From Camellia lanceoleosa (lineage: Eukaryota; Streptophyta; Magnoliopsida; Ericales; Theaceae): a stretch of DNA of 64,000 nt. Positions within the stretch are counted from its first letter, which is position 1. The number at the start of each line of letters is the position of its first letter. Location of the stretch: assembly GCA_025200525.1 (NCBI GenBank), contig CM045770.1, positions 85,770,084 through 85,834,083 of the forward strand. The letters are read 5' to 3'. Position numbers and translations under genes: made by a program. The notes under the pieces are model-generated. The model made no database searches and was not told the origin of the DNA. It saw nothing but the letters and a program-made list of their open reading frames with translations. Shown piece after piece: positions 35,201 to 46,895 of the stretch.

Positions 35201-37545
35201 GGTACAAAAACTCATGGGCATGGCCGCCGTGCTCAATAGGTTCATCAGTAAGTCTTTGGATCAATGTAGGTCATTCTTTCAAACACCCCGTCAGGGAAAG
35301 ACATTTCAATGGACGCTAGAATGTCAGGCAGCTTTAAAGGAATTGAAAACATACCTTGGAGCATCTCTATTGCTGACCACCCCCACTCTAGGAGATGTGC
35401 TCATTTTGTACCTTGTAGTTTCTGACCAAGTCGTTAGTGCTGTCTTTCTTATTGACGATCTTGATGAACAGAAACCCATTTTTTACGTCAGCAAGACATT
35501 GGTGGATGCTGAAGCCCGATACCTCCCCCTGGAAAAACTAATCCTGGCCTTGGTAATGGCCGTAAGGAAGTTAATGCATTATTTCCAAGTCTACACCATC
35601 CATGTGTTGACTAATCATCCTCTCCGCTCAATCCTTAAAAAATCGGAATCGTCGGGCCGAGTGTCTAAATGAGCCATGGAACTCGAACAATATGACATTC
35701 AGTTTGCTCCCAAGACAGCCATAAAAGGTCAAGCGCTGGCAGACTTTGTTGCCGAATTCGCCATCCAAGCACAGTCGACTCCGCAGCCATTGCCGGCTTT
35801 AAAGGAGTCAGTACCATAGTGGATGTATGTCGGCAATATATGGCAATTGTAGATGGGTCCTTGAATTAGCGTGATAGTGGAGTAGGAGTTATGATTATGA
35901 CACCTAAAAGGGCCGTCATCAAGCAGTCCGTGAAGCTTGGGATTAACGCCTAATGAGGCTGAATATGAAACCCTGCTCGGGAACTCATTGTGCATGGGGG
36001 CCAAACAAGTGCAAGTGTTTTGTGATTCCAAACTAGTCATCAACCAGCTAAAAGGGGAGTATGTTACTAAAAATGAACGCATGGCCGCTTATGTGCGCAT
36101 CGCTAGTTCTCTTCTTGAGAAATTCAATCGACATGAACTCAATCAGATCACTAGAGATTAGAACACCCACACCGATGCCCTCGCTTGCTTAGCCTCGGCC
36201 GTCAACTCGAAAGTGAAACAGACCATCGAAATGAGATTTTTGTTAGAGCCGAGTATTTGCATCATTGAGCCTACTACTGTCCATGTTATTCACCACGGCC
36301 TGAGTTTGATGGATCCCCTTGTGGCATTATTTGCTAACGAGCAAGTCTCCGAGGATAAGAAAGAAGCTCACAAACTACACAACAGGGCCCTATGCTATTA
36401 TTGAGATCCTCAAGGACAACTCTATAAGAAGTTGTTCTCTGTGCCCTACTTAGAATGTGTCCACTCGGTTAAGGTTGAAGGTTTTTTGGCCGAAATTTAT
36501 GAAGGCAGATGTGGTGCTCATACCGGAGGCAGATCATTAGTTCTTCGAGCCATCACTCATGGCTATTGGTGGCCCACTATGCGAGCCGATGCTGCCGCAT
36601 ACATGAAGAAGTGTGCACAATGTCAAAAATTCTCCCCATTAACTCATTTGCTTGCTAAAGCGTTATACTCTGTCACGAGTCCATGGCCTTTTGCTCAATG
36701 GAGGCTTGACATTTTCGGGCTGTTGCCTTAAGCCCCTGGCAACAAACGATTTCTGCTAGTCGCCACCAACTATTTCACCAAATTGGTGAAGGCCGAACCC
36801 CTAACCCATATCAGGGACGTCAATGTCAAACGTTTTGTATGGAAGAACATTATCACCCACTTCGGAATACCGCAGGCACTTATCTTCGACAACGGTACAA
36901 AGTTTGATTGTGGCGTCTATCGCGACCTGTGCAACATGTATGGAATTTGCCCTTATTTCTCCTCGCCCGCTTATCATCAAAGTAACGGCCAGGCTAAAGC
37001 CTCCAACAAGGTCATCCTGGATGGCATTAAGAAGCGTTTGGAGAAAGCCAAAGGCAAATGGGTCGAAGAGCTCCCCACTGTACTCTGGACTCACCGAACC
37101 ACGCCTCGTAGGTCCACCGGTGAAATGCCATTCGCCTTGTATTTTGGTAATAAGGTCGTCATCCCTCTCGAAATCGGCTTACCGACGCTTTGTTCAAGGG
37201 CTTTTGATACCAGTCGCAACGATATGATACTGGCATTGGATATGGACTTGCTCGAAAAATGCCGTGACCGCACTCTCGTCGCCATGGCCCCGCTATCAAC
37301 AAATGCTTGCCAAGTCTTATAATCACCGCGTGTGCCTGCGCCGTTATGTTCCCGGCGAGCTAGTATTGAAAAAGATTCTTCCCGTTGCGAACACTTCGTT
37401 CGACGGGAAGCTCGGCCTTAACTAGGACGGCCTTTACTGAGTTGATTCTATCACCGGGGCAGAGGCATACCGACTCTCTGATATGAACGGCAAACCATTA
37501 CCCCGGCCTTGGAACTCAACCCATCTTCGCAAATTTTATCACTAA
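32230..37545 (+). pseudogene. Ty3/gypsy (Tat-type) gag-pol polyprotein, degenerate
   Basis: ATG 32230 is the first in-frame ATG of the gag frame, and the TAA at 37543 follows an HLRKFYH-type end. Domains: N-terminal coil (about 32290-32380); Retrotrans_gag core (32640-33160); zinc knuckle near 33466 with Tyr at the first Cys position; protease near 33858 with Asn at the expected catalytic Asp; RT (34398-35189) with YVDD intact at 34968-34979; Ty3-type RNase H (about 35280-35760); second RNase H (about 35840-36230); integrase with Tyr at a zinc His (36498), core Asp codons at 36708 and 36888, and Lys at the usual Glu (36996). More than ten in-frame stops, mostly TAG/TAA/TGA where Gln or Trp is expected, plus frameshifts. 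Non-functional. Confidence 0.9.
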
Positions 37546-37679
37546 AGTGTGCCAGCTGGGTTTCTTTTTACTTTTTGCACGATGTAATCGTACTGCGTTG
37601 TATGTTGAATATATGTTGAATATGGATTTTTCCGTATAATTGTTTCTCTATACACTGTGGTTAACTACAAGGTTGAACG

Positions 37680-38240
37680 CAAGTCTCCGAATTCAGAGGA
37701 CCCTCCGTGTTCAGCATGCATGCATGTTCAGTACGGGGGGCCAACGTAAGTCTCCGAACTTAAAGCGCCCTTCGTGCTCGGCATGCATGCATGTTTAGCA
37801 CGAGGACCCAATGCAAGTCTTAGAACTTGGAGCGCCCTTCGTGTTTGGCGTGCATGCATGTTTAGCATGAGAGCCCAATGCAAGTCTCCGAACTTGGAGC
37901 ACCCTTCGTTCTCAGCATGCATGCATGTTCAGCACGGGGGGCCAACGCAAGTCTCTAAACTCAAAGCGCTCTTCGTGCTCAGCATGCATGCATGTTTAGC
38001 ATGAGGGCCTAATGCAAGTCTTCGAACTTAGAGGCCCTTCGTTCTAGGCATACATGCATATTCAGCATGAGGGCCCAACACAAGTCTCTGAACTTAGAGT
38101 GTCCTTCGTTCTCGGCATACATGCATGTTCAGCATGTGGGGCCAACGCAAGTCTCCGAACTCGGAGCGCTCTTCGTGCTCGGCATGTATGCATGTTTAGC
38201 ACAAGGGGCCATTACGAGGCTCCGAAATCGGAGCGCCTTT
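37680..38240 (+). repeat. 67-bp tandem repeat, 8 copies plus partial
   Basis: Units start CAAGTCTCCGAACT at 37680, 37747, 37814, 37881, 37948, 38015, 38081 and 38148, with a partial unit at 38215. Each carries GCATGCATGCATG, a self-complementary run, between CCCTTCGTGCTCG-like and TTCAGCACGGGGGCC-like parts. The array is in the 3' untranslated region, a known source of satellite repeats in Tat/Ogre elements. Confidence 0.95.
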
Positions 38241-38364
38241 TATACTTAATGTATACTTTGTCAATTAAAGAGTGCAAAGAAAACACAGATTGTGAACAAG
38301 TGCACAATTTTTATTACCACGATATTTTGGGGATACAAGAAACTAGTTATTCTAATTACAAAGC

Positions 38365-38998
38365 CTAGGTTGCTAAAAACAAATGCTGACTAAGACTTTT
38401 CCGGATTTCTGAATTTTCCTCATTGTCAGTCTTCTCGAGTTTATACACTTCAAACAGCAATGTGTATTCTTGATATAATGGGGAGGCCGCGTTAACTCCC
38501 GCCGCCTGCAACACCTTGAGCCATCCGTGTTTGAAGCCATGATTCTCGCAACGATACATGTCATCAGCTAGTTTTTCCATCGTCTTATCAATGCCGACCT
38601 TTTGCTCTTCAAAAAACCCCTTATTGTAAGCCTTAGTTTCTATGGCTTTGTACGCAAATACAACTGCAGTGTCTGCGCGAGCATATCTTTTTACAAATGC
38701 GTCGCGCTGGCTATTTTTAATTTGGCAATCTTTGCTTTTCGAGCTTCATTTTCAGCCCGTTCTTCCACTTCCTTGAGTCGGCGCTCCAGATTCTGTATGC
38801 GTCCGTATTTGTGCTCAATATCTTTATGAGCAGTTCGAAGACGCATGCCGATCTCATAAGAGCTGTATAGTCCTTTGACAGCTCCATGAACCTTCTCTTT
38901 GAATACGTCATAGTCCACATGCACCACCATGGATGGATGAACTTTGGAAGGAAATATTTTTCAAGTAAACTCAACTGCAATGTTTGGATCATGAACAA
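38365..38998 (-). pseudogene. Antisense ORF fragment, coiled-coil C-terminal part (copy 2)
   Basis: Two minus-strand ORFs in different frames. One (38691-38930) is rich in Glu, Lys and Arg with Leu at heptad-like spacing, suggesting a coiled coil. The other (38365-38580) contains NHGFKHGWLKVLQAA. The latter matches NKGFKHGWLKALAAA encoded on the minus strand near 40390, so this is a second copy of the 3' part of the antisense gene at 40290-42465. Function unknown; frameshifted and stop-containing. Confidence 0.55.
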
Positions 38999-39513
38999 GC
39001 AAATTTGCTTCAGTCATTGGTTTATTGCCACCTAACAAACGGGGCAGCCCATTAGGCTCATTACGAGCGACAGATGAGGTGCCTATGGTTTTTGCAGTTT
39101 CCCTAGTTTGCATCTCTCCTTCCTAAGGGCGTTGCTTCGCTCACCAGGCAACCTACGTTTGTTCCTTCCTCCTCCAACACCAACGCCTTCATCGCGCGAG
39201 TCATGGATCATCTTGATGCCAAGGTCTGCTAATGTTCTTCCCTCTCCTATGCTATTGTAGAATACTCTCCCTTACATATATGCTCTTCGACACTAAGCAT
39301 ATACAGTTGGCTTTGTAAATAATTCTTTAGTAAGACGCTTGCGAATGACTGCAGAGATCGCTTGCGGAATGAGATGGGAACTCTCAAATCTTTAATCGCG
39401 TGACATTTATTATGTGCGTGCACTATATCCAATGCCTTAATAAATAAACGCCACGCATGGAATGTCGATCGATTCGATACTGACGTCGCTTGCGCAACTG
39501 TTTCAATATATTT

Positions 39514-40010
39514 GGCATCACATCTTCTGGATGTGAGTGTTGCCTAATAGACACATCATACCCCATGTGATCGCTTCATGGTGTTCCCATTAGCCGATCT
39601 CTTGTTCAGTGCAGGAGGCAGTAACCTGGGGCAAGGGCAGATATATGAATCTATTCGGCATCACATCTTCTAGACACAAGTGCTGCCGAATGAACACATC
39701 ATGCCCCATGTGACTGCTCCATGGCGTGCCCATCAGCCAATCTTTTGTTCGACGTAGAAGACAGTCGACTAGGGCAAGGGCAGATGTATGAATCTATTCA
39801 GCATCATATCTTATGGACGCGAGTGCCACCGAATAGACATATAATGCCCTACGTAACAGCTCCATGGTGTGCTCATCAGCCGATCTCTTGTTCAACGGAG
39901 GAGGCAGTTAACTGGGGCAAGGACATATATGAATTTATTCGGCATAACATCTTCTGGACGCAAATGCCGCCGAATAAACACATCATGCCCCACTTGACTA
40001 TTGCATGGCA
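39514..40010 (+). repeat. ~143-bp tandem repeat, ~3.5 copies
   Basis: The marker GGCATCACATCTTCTGGA and its variants start at 39514, 39657, 39800 and 39941, giving periods of 143, 143 and 141 bp. Units share GCCCCATGTGACTGCTCCAT and CATCAGCCGATCTCTTGTTC. The array lies between the two copies of the antisense ORF end. Confidence 0.88.
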
Positions 40011-40289
40011 CTCATTAAAACAGCTGAGACATGCTGGATAAGACGTTTCCATTTTATCATTACACAATCAAGAATCATGCAACAAATATGGCGCTCAAAA
40101 ACAATAAGTTTTCATTGATAAACGGGAGTCATTACATCCGTTGCACTTTAGACTTACAACACGGAAATGGAAGGAAAAAAAATAAAAATAGGCTGTTTTC
40201 ATTAATAAACTGAAATCATTACATCTGTTTCATTTTATATATAAAAACGGCCCCATTATAGCATAAAACAAAAACAAAAACAAACAAAA

Positions 40290-42465
40290 AAGATTCAAAA
40301 GACTTCAGGGTCCGATTCCAAGGGCTCCACTTCTCCCTACTCATACAGAATCAGCATGTCAAGCATGACTTTTGCCGCCGCCAAGGCTTTCAGCCAGCCA
40401 TGCTTGAACCCTTTGTTTTCGAACTTCAGCGCTTCATTGGCATACTATTCTTTAGCGGCGAGCTCTCCAGTGTCAAAGGCCTTGGCAACTGCCAATTTTG
40501 TTTCTTCAATGACTGAGTACGCCTACTAGAGTTCAGCTTTCAGCTTATCCAAGTCCGCTTGCTCTGTTTATAACACAGCGTTTGCAACTTTCGCCCGCTC
40601 CTCAGCAGCATAGCACAGTAGGTCTACATGCTTTGTTTTCTCTTCCTTGGCGATGGCCTTAGCGCTTGCCTCCTTGGCCTTTTTTGCTTCATTGTCGTAT
40701 ACGGGTGGTATGACCCGGGTATAACTAATTTAACTTTACTCTCGTCACCACCGCCTCAATGCACTGATCAATCCCAAGGCATCGACTTGGCGACGTTTGC
40801 TCTCAGCAATCCGCTCAGCGACCTGGTGCAAAACCAACAATAAATAACTGACGAGAAATATTAAACTAAAAAGTCGTAGAGCATTCTTACTGAAATAGTC
40901 GACTGTGCGAGCAAAGCAACGAAGACCATATCTGGTTCAGCGCAGAATGCAGCTTTGTCCATAAGAAGGGCTATAGTCGCGGCTACCCCCAAGGCCACCA
41001 CTGGATCCTTTAGTACGGAGGCGCTAGTTGCGAGTGGTGACCCTTTAACTTTCGGCTGGATGATAAACGATGCAGCCAAGTCAAGGGGGGAAGCAATCCT
41101 CTGCCTCTTTTCTATAAGAGATTGTTCGGCCGTCTCCACTACTTCGGCAGCACATTTCTCCCCCCGTTATTCAGTTGTTGATTTCTCTAGTGTAGGTTCG
41201 AGCCAAATTTCAATGTTATCACGAGTTGATTCATCCATCGACTCAACCTCGACTTCGGCTACCGGAATGGCAATGACTTTTTCGGCATGTGCCATCTTCT
41301 GTCTTGTTGCCATTTTTTTGGTGTTACATCATCTAGCAAATTGCATGAGGGCCTCACCCACCATATCTTCTAAGCCAACTCCAGGCAAATCGTCCAAGTC
41401 TAGAAAATTTATTCTTCTTGTGGACTTTTGATTTCTACTAGTTCATTGGAGTTGGCTTGGTCAAGGTTAAATATCTGTTCTCTAGGCCGTTCCGCTTGGG
41501 AGAAAACAATTTTGACATTTTTGTCACCTGATCGTTCGGCGTCAACAGCTTTTACATTTTGGTTGGCTTTTTGGTCGGCCTCTTCACCGTTGGCCTGTTC
41601 ATAGGCGGTTGAGCCCCCGACGCCGATGTCTCTCAGATAAACGAAATTGGAAAACACGAGAGCCGTAAGTTGCTGTTTGCCTCTCGGAATAGGAATATGG
41701 TCGGCAGGTGGTGTAATTTGGCTCGTATCGAAGTAAGATGTGCTTGGCATGACCTTGGCCTTGTAGATTTGGCCGACCGACGAATTCAAGGACCGCCTTG
41801 ATTCCTTGATTTGAGCGAGCACCATCTCGTCAGTGGACGTAAGGGCCCTTTTCAAGTTGTTTCCTACATCAAGAATAAACGGTTAGATAGAATATATGCC
41901 GAATCAGAATAAAGTTTAGTTGGGATTAATCGACGACCTGGTTCGCCTTTGCGCTTGGGAATAAAAGTTTGGCGATCTTCTCCTTCGCCGAATTCCCAGT
42001 TGCCGCAAACGGCCACCATCACGTCATCCACTTTTTGCCAGAGCTGGCAAGCATGGTGACCAGATGGTGATTGGTATCTTTCGCCCTGAGAAAATACCAT
42101 CCTTGCCAACCAGACGATTTGGTAAGGACGTAGCAATGTCGTATGGCTGAAATCCCTAAGTCAAGTCGGAGGCGGTAGTCTAATTCTATCAGTCCCATCA
42201 TGATTTGGTAGAAATTAACATTGGGTTGGGATGGAATCAAACCCCAATGTCGTAGTACAGATCTAAGAGTAGGATAGAGGGGAAAACGGGCACCCCCTTC
42301 GGCGATTGCTAGAAGAGGGAACACAATGGTATTCTTGTTGGCCCTCTCCATGCTCACTTCATCATTTCTAACTAATGACAGTTGAACGTCACCAGGGATA
42401 GGAAAGTGATGACAAAACACTATGACTCTGTCTTCAGAAAGAAGAGCCGTGAAGTGATTCGCCAT
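40290..42465 (-). pseudogene. Antisense passenger gene with Transposase_28-like region
   Basis: Start chosen at ATG 42465 (CCCATGGCG context). The first part (42465-42019) contains GGARFPLYPTLRSVLRHWGL followed by PSQPNVNFYQIMMGLIEL. This pattern resembles the plant 'putative gypsy type transposon' domain (Pfam Transposase_28), which has a FPLHP...LA..QLHPN core. A frameshift near 42030 moves to the frame of 42136-41864 (VAVCGNWEF), then 41855-41409, then 41139-40861, then a stop-broken Glu/Lys/Ala-rich coiled coil (about 40640-40460) and NKGFKHGWLKALAAA near 40390. Introns, frameshifts or both separate the parts. It lies antisense between pol and the 3' LTR, as reported for extra ORFs in Tat elements. 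Role unknown. Confidence 0.6.
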
Positions 42466-42858
42466 GGGAGGACCGGAGTGAAGGTAATAAAACAGTGAGA
42501 CAAAGGGGTTGAACGATAAAAATAAATGAGAAAATAGAGCTTAGAAAACTTACAAATAGAAATGAAAGGGTCATAGGCTGGAAGAGAAGTAGGAAGGAGA
42601 CGATGGGAGCCTTGGGATTGGAAGTCAAAGATACTGCGAAACAATGAAGCTCAGGCGAAATGAAAGGGTGAAACTATTTCAAAACGCATTAAATAAAAAG
42701 AGAGCACAAAGAGGCGGGAAGCCATAATCATTGTCTATCACATCTTTTCTGGCACGTGTTGAAAAAATGCAACTGCTGCATTCCCAACTCCCAATACGTT
42801 TCCAAATGAGCTTCCAAACATCGAGTTCGCCGCCTATATCGGTCTGTGGATAGCTGAC

Positions 42859-42873
42859 TACTCGAGGGGCAAT
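42859..42873 (+). promoter_or_regulatory. Polypurine tract of Tat-type element
   Basis: CTCGAGGGGCAATT precedes the 3' LTR. GAGGGGCAATT is the usual plus-strand primer form of plant Tat elements. Confidence 0.7.
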
Positions 42874-43297
42874 TCTGGTAGCCGAATTTATGTAGCCTAT
42901 TATTAATGGGCCTAACTTGCGAATTGGCCCATTGGGCCTCACTCTTCGAACTCATGAGGCCAAATACTCTCTTCAAACAAAAGCCGAGTATTCCCATACA
43001 AGTCGGGATCATATCTAGACACCGATTCCTCGCGACGAAGCGCTAAGAACTAGACGAGGTGCGGAGTAAAGGATAAAAGCTTGAGGGGAAAGGTCTATAA
43101 AAAGTGGAGGGAGATATAATGATCAGGTATGTTAAAAAAAACTAATTCTCATCCTAGATAAAGAAGAAGACTAACTAAACCGTCAGAGTGCTAATTCCGG
43201 CACCTCCGACAAAAACTGTTCTTGTTTCAGGTGCCTACAAGAGGACTGTTCTAAGACCTCCGTGGATCTAAGAGTATTCCAAATCCATCACTCCATA
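42874..43297 (+). repeat. 3' LTR of Tat-type element
   Basis: 424 bp matching 31695-32119; starts TCTGGTAGCCG (the 5' copy has TGTGG) and ends CACTCCATA (the 5' copy has CACA). Both termini have therefore lost the canonical bases by single substitutions. Confidence 0.9.
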
Positions 43298-43302
43298 ACT
43301 AG

Positions 43303-46300
43303 CATTATGATGAATAAACATGCTATGAATTCAACCCTTAGATTTAGTGGTGCTTTGGAGTTTAACCACATATATGAATGTTCCGTAAAGCTAAAGTTTT
43401 GTCAAGATTTGGGGTTAGCAATTTAGATTATTTAGAATTAGATTCCTTTATTTTTGTACCATTTTCCGAGCAACCAAACAAACCACTAAGAAGTAAGGTA
43501 GTGGCTTGAATAGGAAAAAAAAAAAAAGGTTTCTAACAATTTGCTACCCAGAAGAGGTGTTCATTTTCTAGAGTTCCAACAATTAAAAACCAATAATACC
43601 AAAAAGAGGTTAGTCAGTTATCCGTATAAAATATATGAAAATATTTAGTGGAACTCTTTTTGAGGGGTGATATGAGGATTAATTTTTTTTATAAATGTTT
43701 CTCAATTTTCTACTTCAGGATATGGGTGTTAGTGCTGTTTAACTCTTGGTGACGTTTATCATTTATGTTCTCCTAGATGAATGCCTAGAAATTCTGCTTA
43801 GGTTCATGGTAAATCTGTTATAAGCTTGATACATATTTTTTGTGTTATATCTATTTTAATTAACAATTCAGCACTTGTAGGTTGGTTTTTTGGTATAAAT
43901 TAGTTAATAATGGATACTACTCCGTAATGAGCCAATCAACCACTTGCCTTATTTTGCGCCTTTTGTGGGTAACAAAATAGAGCAGAAATGGAAGGAAAAA
44001 GAGAAGAAAAAAAAAAAAGATTACCTTGGTGAGAATCGGTTTAGTTCCTGCTTTATAGTCGAAAATTTCTATTTGGTAACTGGTAAAAACAATGAAATCA
44101 ACCAAGAAAGAGAAGTGAGGAATTTCATAAATTAATTATTCAAACCCATTGAGGAACAATTGTAAATTTAAATAAAATAAAACAACACAAATTGCAATGC
44201 CTTTATAATTTTACTTCACAAGACAATATCAGGAAAGAAGAATTTAACACAGCCAAAAACAAAAACAGATACAGCCATGAGCAAAAAATAAACCTAGCCA
44301 AAAAAAAAAAATCATCCATCAGTCCAGTGAGTCACACCTAGCTTCTCATCTGTTTATATTAAAAACCACCACTTATCATCATGAGCAATTAGTTTCTTTT
44401 TTTTATGGAAATAAAGGCAAGGCAATCTTGAAGGGACTACTGTTCCTTTTATCAAAATGTGAAAAATGACCAAAAAAATTCCTACATTTCCCTCACAGTA
44501 AACAATTTTGGGACCAAACCCAATAACAGAGGAGAGAACACAATGTAAAATCTAAAAACACCCAATAAAACAAGAACAAAAAGGCAAAGTTGTACGCAAC
44601 AACTTAAAAATTAGAACCCCAAAAAAACAGATGAACAGATAAATAGATGAAAGAAAGAAAGAAAGAACTAAAAAACAGATGAATTAAAAGCTTAAAACAA
44701 CTTGAAAATTAGAACATAAACAAAACTTGAAAAACACCCAAAGTATTTGCTCATTAAAACAATTATTAAAAACAAAAGCATGCACAGAAAATCAATTTTA
44801 TTTGGAACACTGATCTGAACGAAAGGAATGTATATGGTTGAAACCCTTTGACGAGATTACCAGCCTTTGGTCTTCTATTTTAGAATTTGATCCGAAGGTA
44901 CATTCATTCGAAAGAGAAAGGAAATAGAAATTAGGGCAAAAATCAAAACCTCAAATCCAAAAACTAAAAGCGAAGATTCACTGTCTCGTGGATAAGAGCC
45001 AAACCAAAACTCTGTTGATACAATGATGTTTCCTCGACAATGTCAAAATTTCCTATTAGAAAAAAAAAATGTCGAAGATTGGAAACACAAAAAACATTTC
45101 AATAATGGATGAGAGAAATCGAACCTTGCAAGTGGTGATGATGAGCAGCGACGAAAGTAGAACTTATTTTCTCTAAATGTGAATTGACTACCCTAAGGCA
45201 GCAACAAAAAATTTTAATAACAGATGAGATAACACAATGTATTTGACTTAAAAAAATTACAATAGAGAGAGGGAAGAGAATTGAAATTACCTTGCAAAGA
45301 GAACAACCGAGGGTGGGAGAGAGGGAACCTTGCGAGTGGTGATGATAAGCAGCGACGAATCAACTTCAACAAAGACAACAACAATAAACAACAGAGCTAG
45401 ATTGAAGGTGTATTTCAAAAGCAGAACCCAATAACAAAAACATTTCAATAAAAAAAAAATACAACTGAAAGAGGGAAGAGGACTGAAATTACCTTGCGAA
45501 GGGAACAACCAAGGGTGGGAGAGGGGGAGGAGGATAAGAATAGAGGTGGTTGCTGGTTGCGATGGCGGCGGTTGAGAGAGAGGAAGAGAGAGATAAAGAA
45601 GAAATGGGGAGACAGGTGGTTTTGGTGGTTTTGTTCAAGAAGCAGAAGAAGAAGAAGAAGAAGAGAGAGAGAGAGAGAGAGAGAGGGGGCAATGGGGATG
45701 AGACGTGGGTAGGTGGGAAGGCTAAGGGAGAGAAATGTTTGAGCGAAAAAAATTGATCTCAACCGTTAGATATTGATTAGGAATCATCCTAGCCATTTAA
45801 ATGAAATATATCTTTGATACATTTTGATAAATTTTCAAAAACTGTCCTACTTTATTTTATATATATATATATTGTGATTTGGAACCAGGTAAAAAGTTGT
45901 ATTTTGCAGTTTGGGTGAAAAGTTAAAAATTAACTTTTTTTAGTATTAAAATCATTTGGAGAGGTAGTTAAAAGCTACCTATGAAATTATAGTTGTACCC
46001 TCCAGTTGCAAAATGAGTCACATGTGTGAAATTGTAAATTTCCTAAATTGGTGGGGGTATTTTGATCATTTGATTGTCGCATACACAAATATTAAGCAAA
46101 AAAAGTCAAAAAAAAAAAAAAAAAAACTTTTTACCAACTTCCCAAATGACTTCATGAAAAAGTCAAAAAACTTAGTTAAAAGTCAAAAGCCAATTTTTAA
46201 CTGTCTTCCCAAATATCAATATGTATTTTTCATTTCTATACAAACCCAAACCTAATTTAAATCACACTAACTTTACCTATTTTATATAGACTCTATTTAA

Positions 46301-46885
46301 TAAATACTTTTCTTCACATATTTTTTATCATAAATTTAAATAATCAACAAATATTTTCCATTGTAAATTCAGATAATCCGCAAATCCAAATACTTCTTTT
46401 CCATATGTTTTTCATCGTAAATTCAGATAATCACACATCCAATACCAATTTTCTATGGATTCCATTTAATAAATATTTTTTTTTCATAAATCCAATTTCA
46501 ATTTTACATGAAATCTAACTACAAATATGGATTATACTTTGATTGTACAAAATCTTTCCTACATTGTTTTATATAATCACAATTCACAGGAGGAAAAACA
46601 TGCACAATAATGATACAACTTCTGAAATTTGGATTTGCTGTTTGAGTTACTTTTTCAATTATTGAACAGTAAGTCTTTTATATTTTGACATTATATTATA
46701 GATGATTAATCACTTCACACACTAAGATGTATCTATCATTTGGATGTTTTCATTTATTTTTTCTTTTTGGGTTTAAATATTATGAAATTCTTTCTAGGTT
46801 AGTCGTTATTGAATTTATTTTAGGGAATTTTTTTTAAGATCCTTGGTATTAAGATTTTATAACATAAAAGACACCCAATATTTTC
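43303..46885. other. AT-rich DNA with one possible minus-strand first exon
   Basis: No recognisable protein. At 45840-46215 there is a poorly defined foldback (GGTAAAAAGTTG against its reverse complement) around a poly-A tract, perhaps a MITE. The 45120-45770 segment is described separately. The rest is unassigned. Confidence 0.4.
45120..45770 (-). other. Possible 5' exon with tandem-duplicated splice donor region
   Basis: Read on the minus strand, 45770-45493 looks like a plant leader or first exon: a CT-rich tract, then CCCTTGGTTGTTCCC ending TTCGCAAG before GTAATTTCAG, a plausible intron donor. The same unit recurs at 45291-45320 (CTTTGCAAG before GTAATTTCAA). CTGCTTATCATCACCACTCG before CAAG-type ends occurs near 45325-45350 and again near 45123-45150. 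It may be a captured or decayed gene start. The ORFs are low-complexity and were not recognised. Confidence 0.3.
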
Positions 46886-46895
46886 ATAATGTCTA

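Larger units (their letters stand above)
31695..43297 (+). mobile_element. 11.6-kb Ty3/gypsy retrotransposon, Tat-type
   Basis: The order is LTR, primer site, gag, protease, RT, RNase H, second (archaeal-type) RNase H, integrase, long 3' region with tandem repeats and antisense ORFs, polypurine tract, LTR. RT before integrase defines Ty3/gypsy; dual RNase H and extra ORFs in the 3' region are known traits of the plant Tat lineage. The likely duplication is GCTAG (31690-31694) and ACTAG (43298-43302), one mismatch. LTR divergence and many stops show it is inactive. Confidence 0.9.

Noticed and set aside
37680..38240. CRISPR-like regular repeat spacing
   Set aside because: Units are contiguous 67-bp tandem copies without variable spacers, in a plant retrotransposon 3' region.
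40955..41431. 158-residue plus-strand ORF
   Set aside because: Shadow of the minus-strand antisense passenger gene; no recognisable motif on the plus strand.
45445..45762. 105-residue minus-strand ORF
   Set aside because: Mostly poly-Ser/Leu from a CT microsatellite; kept only as a possible leader/exon, not as a coding gene.
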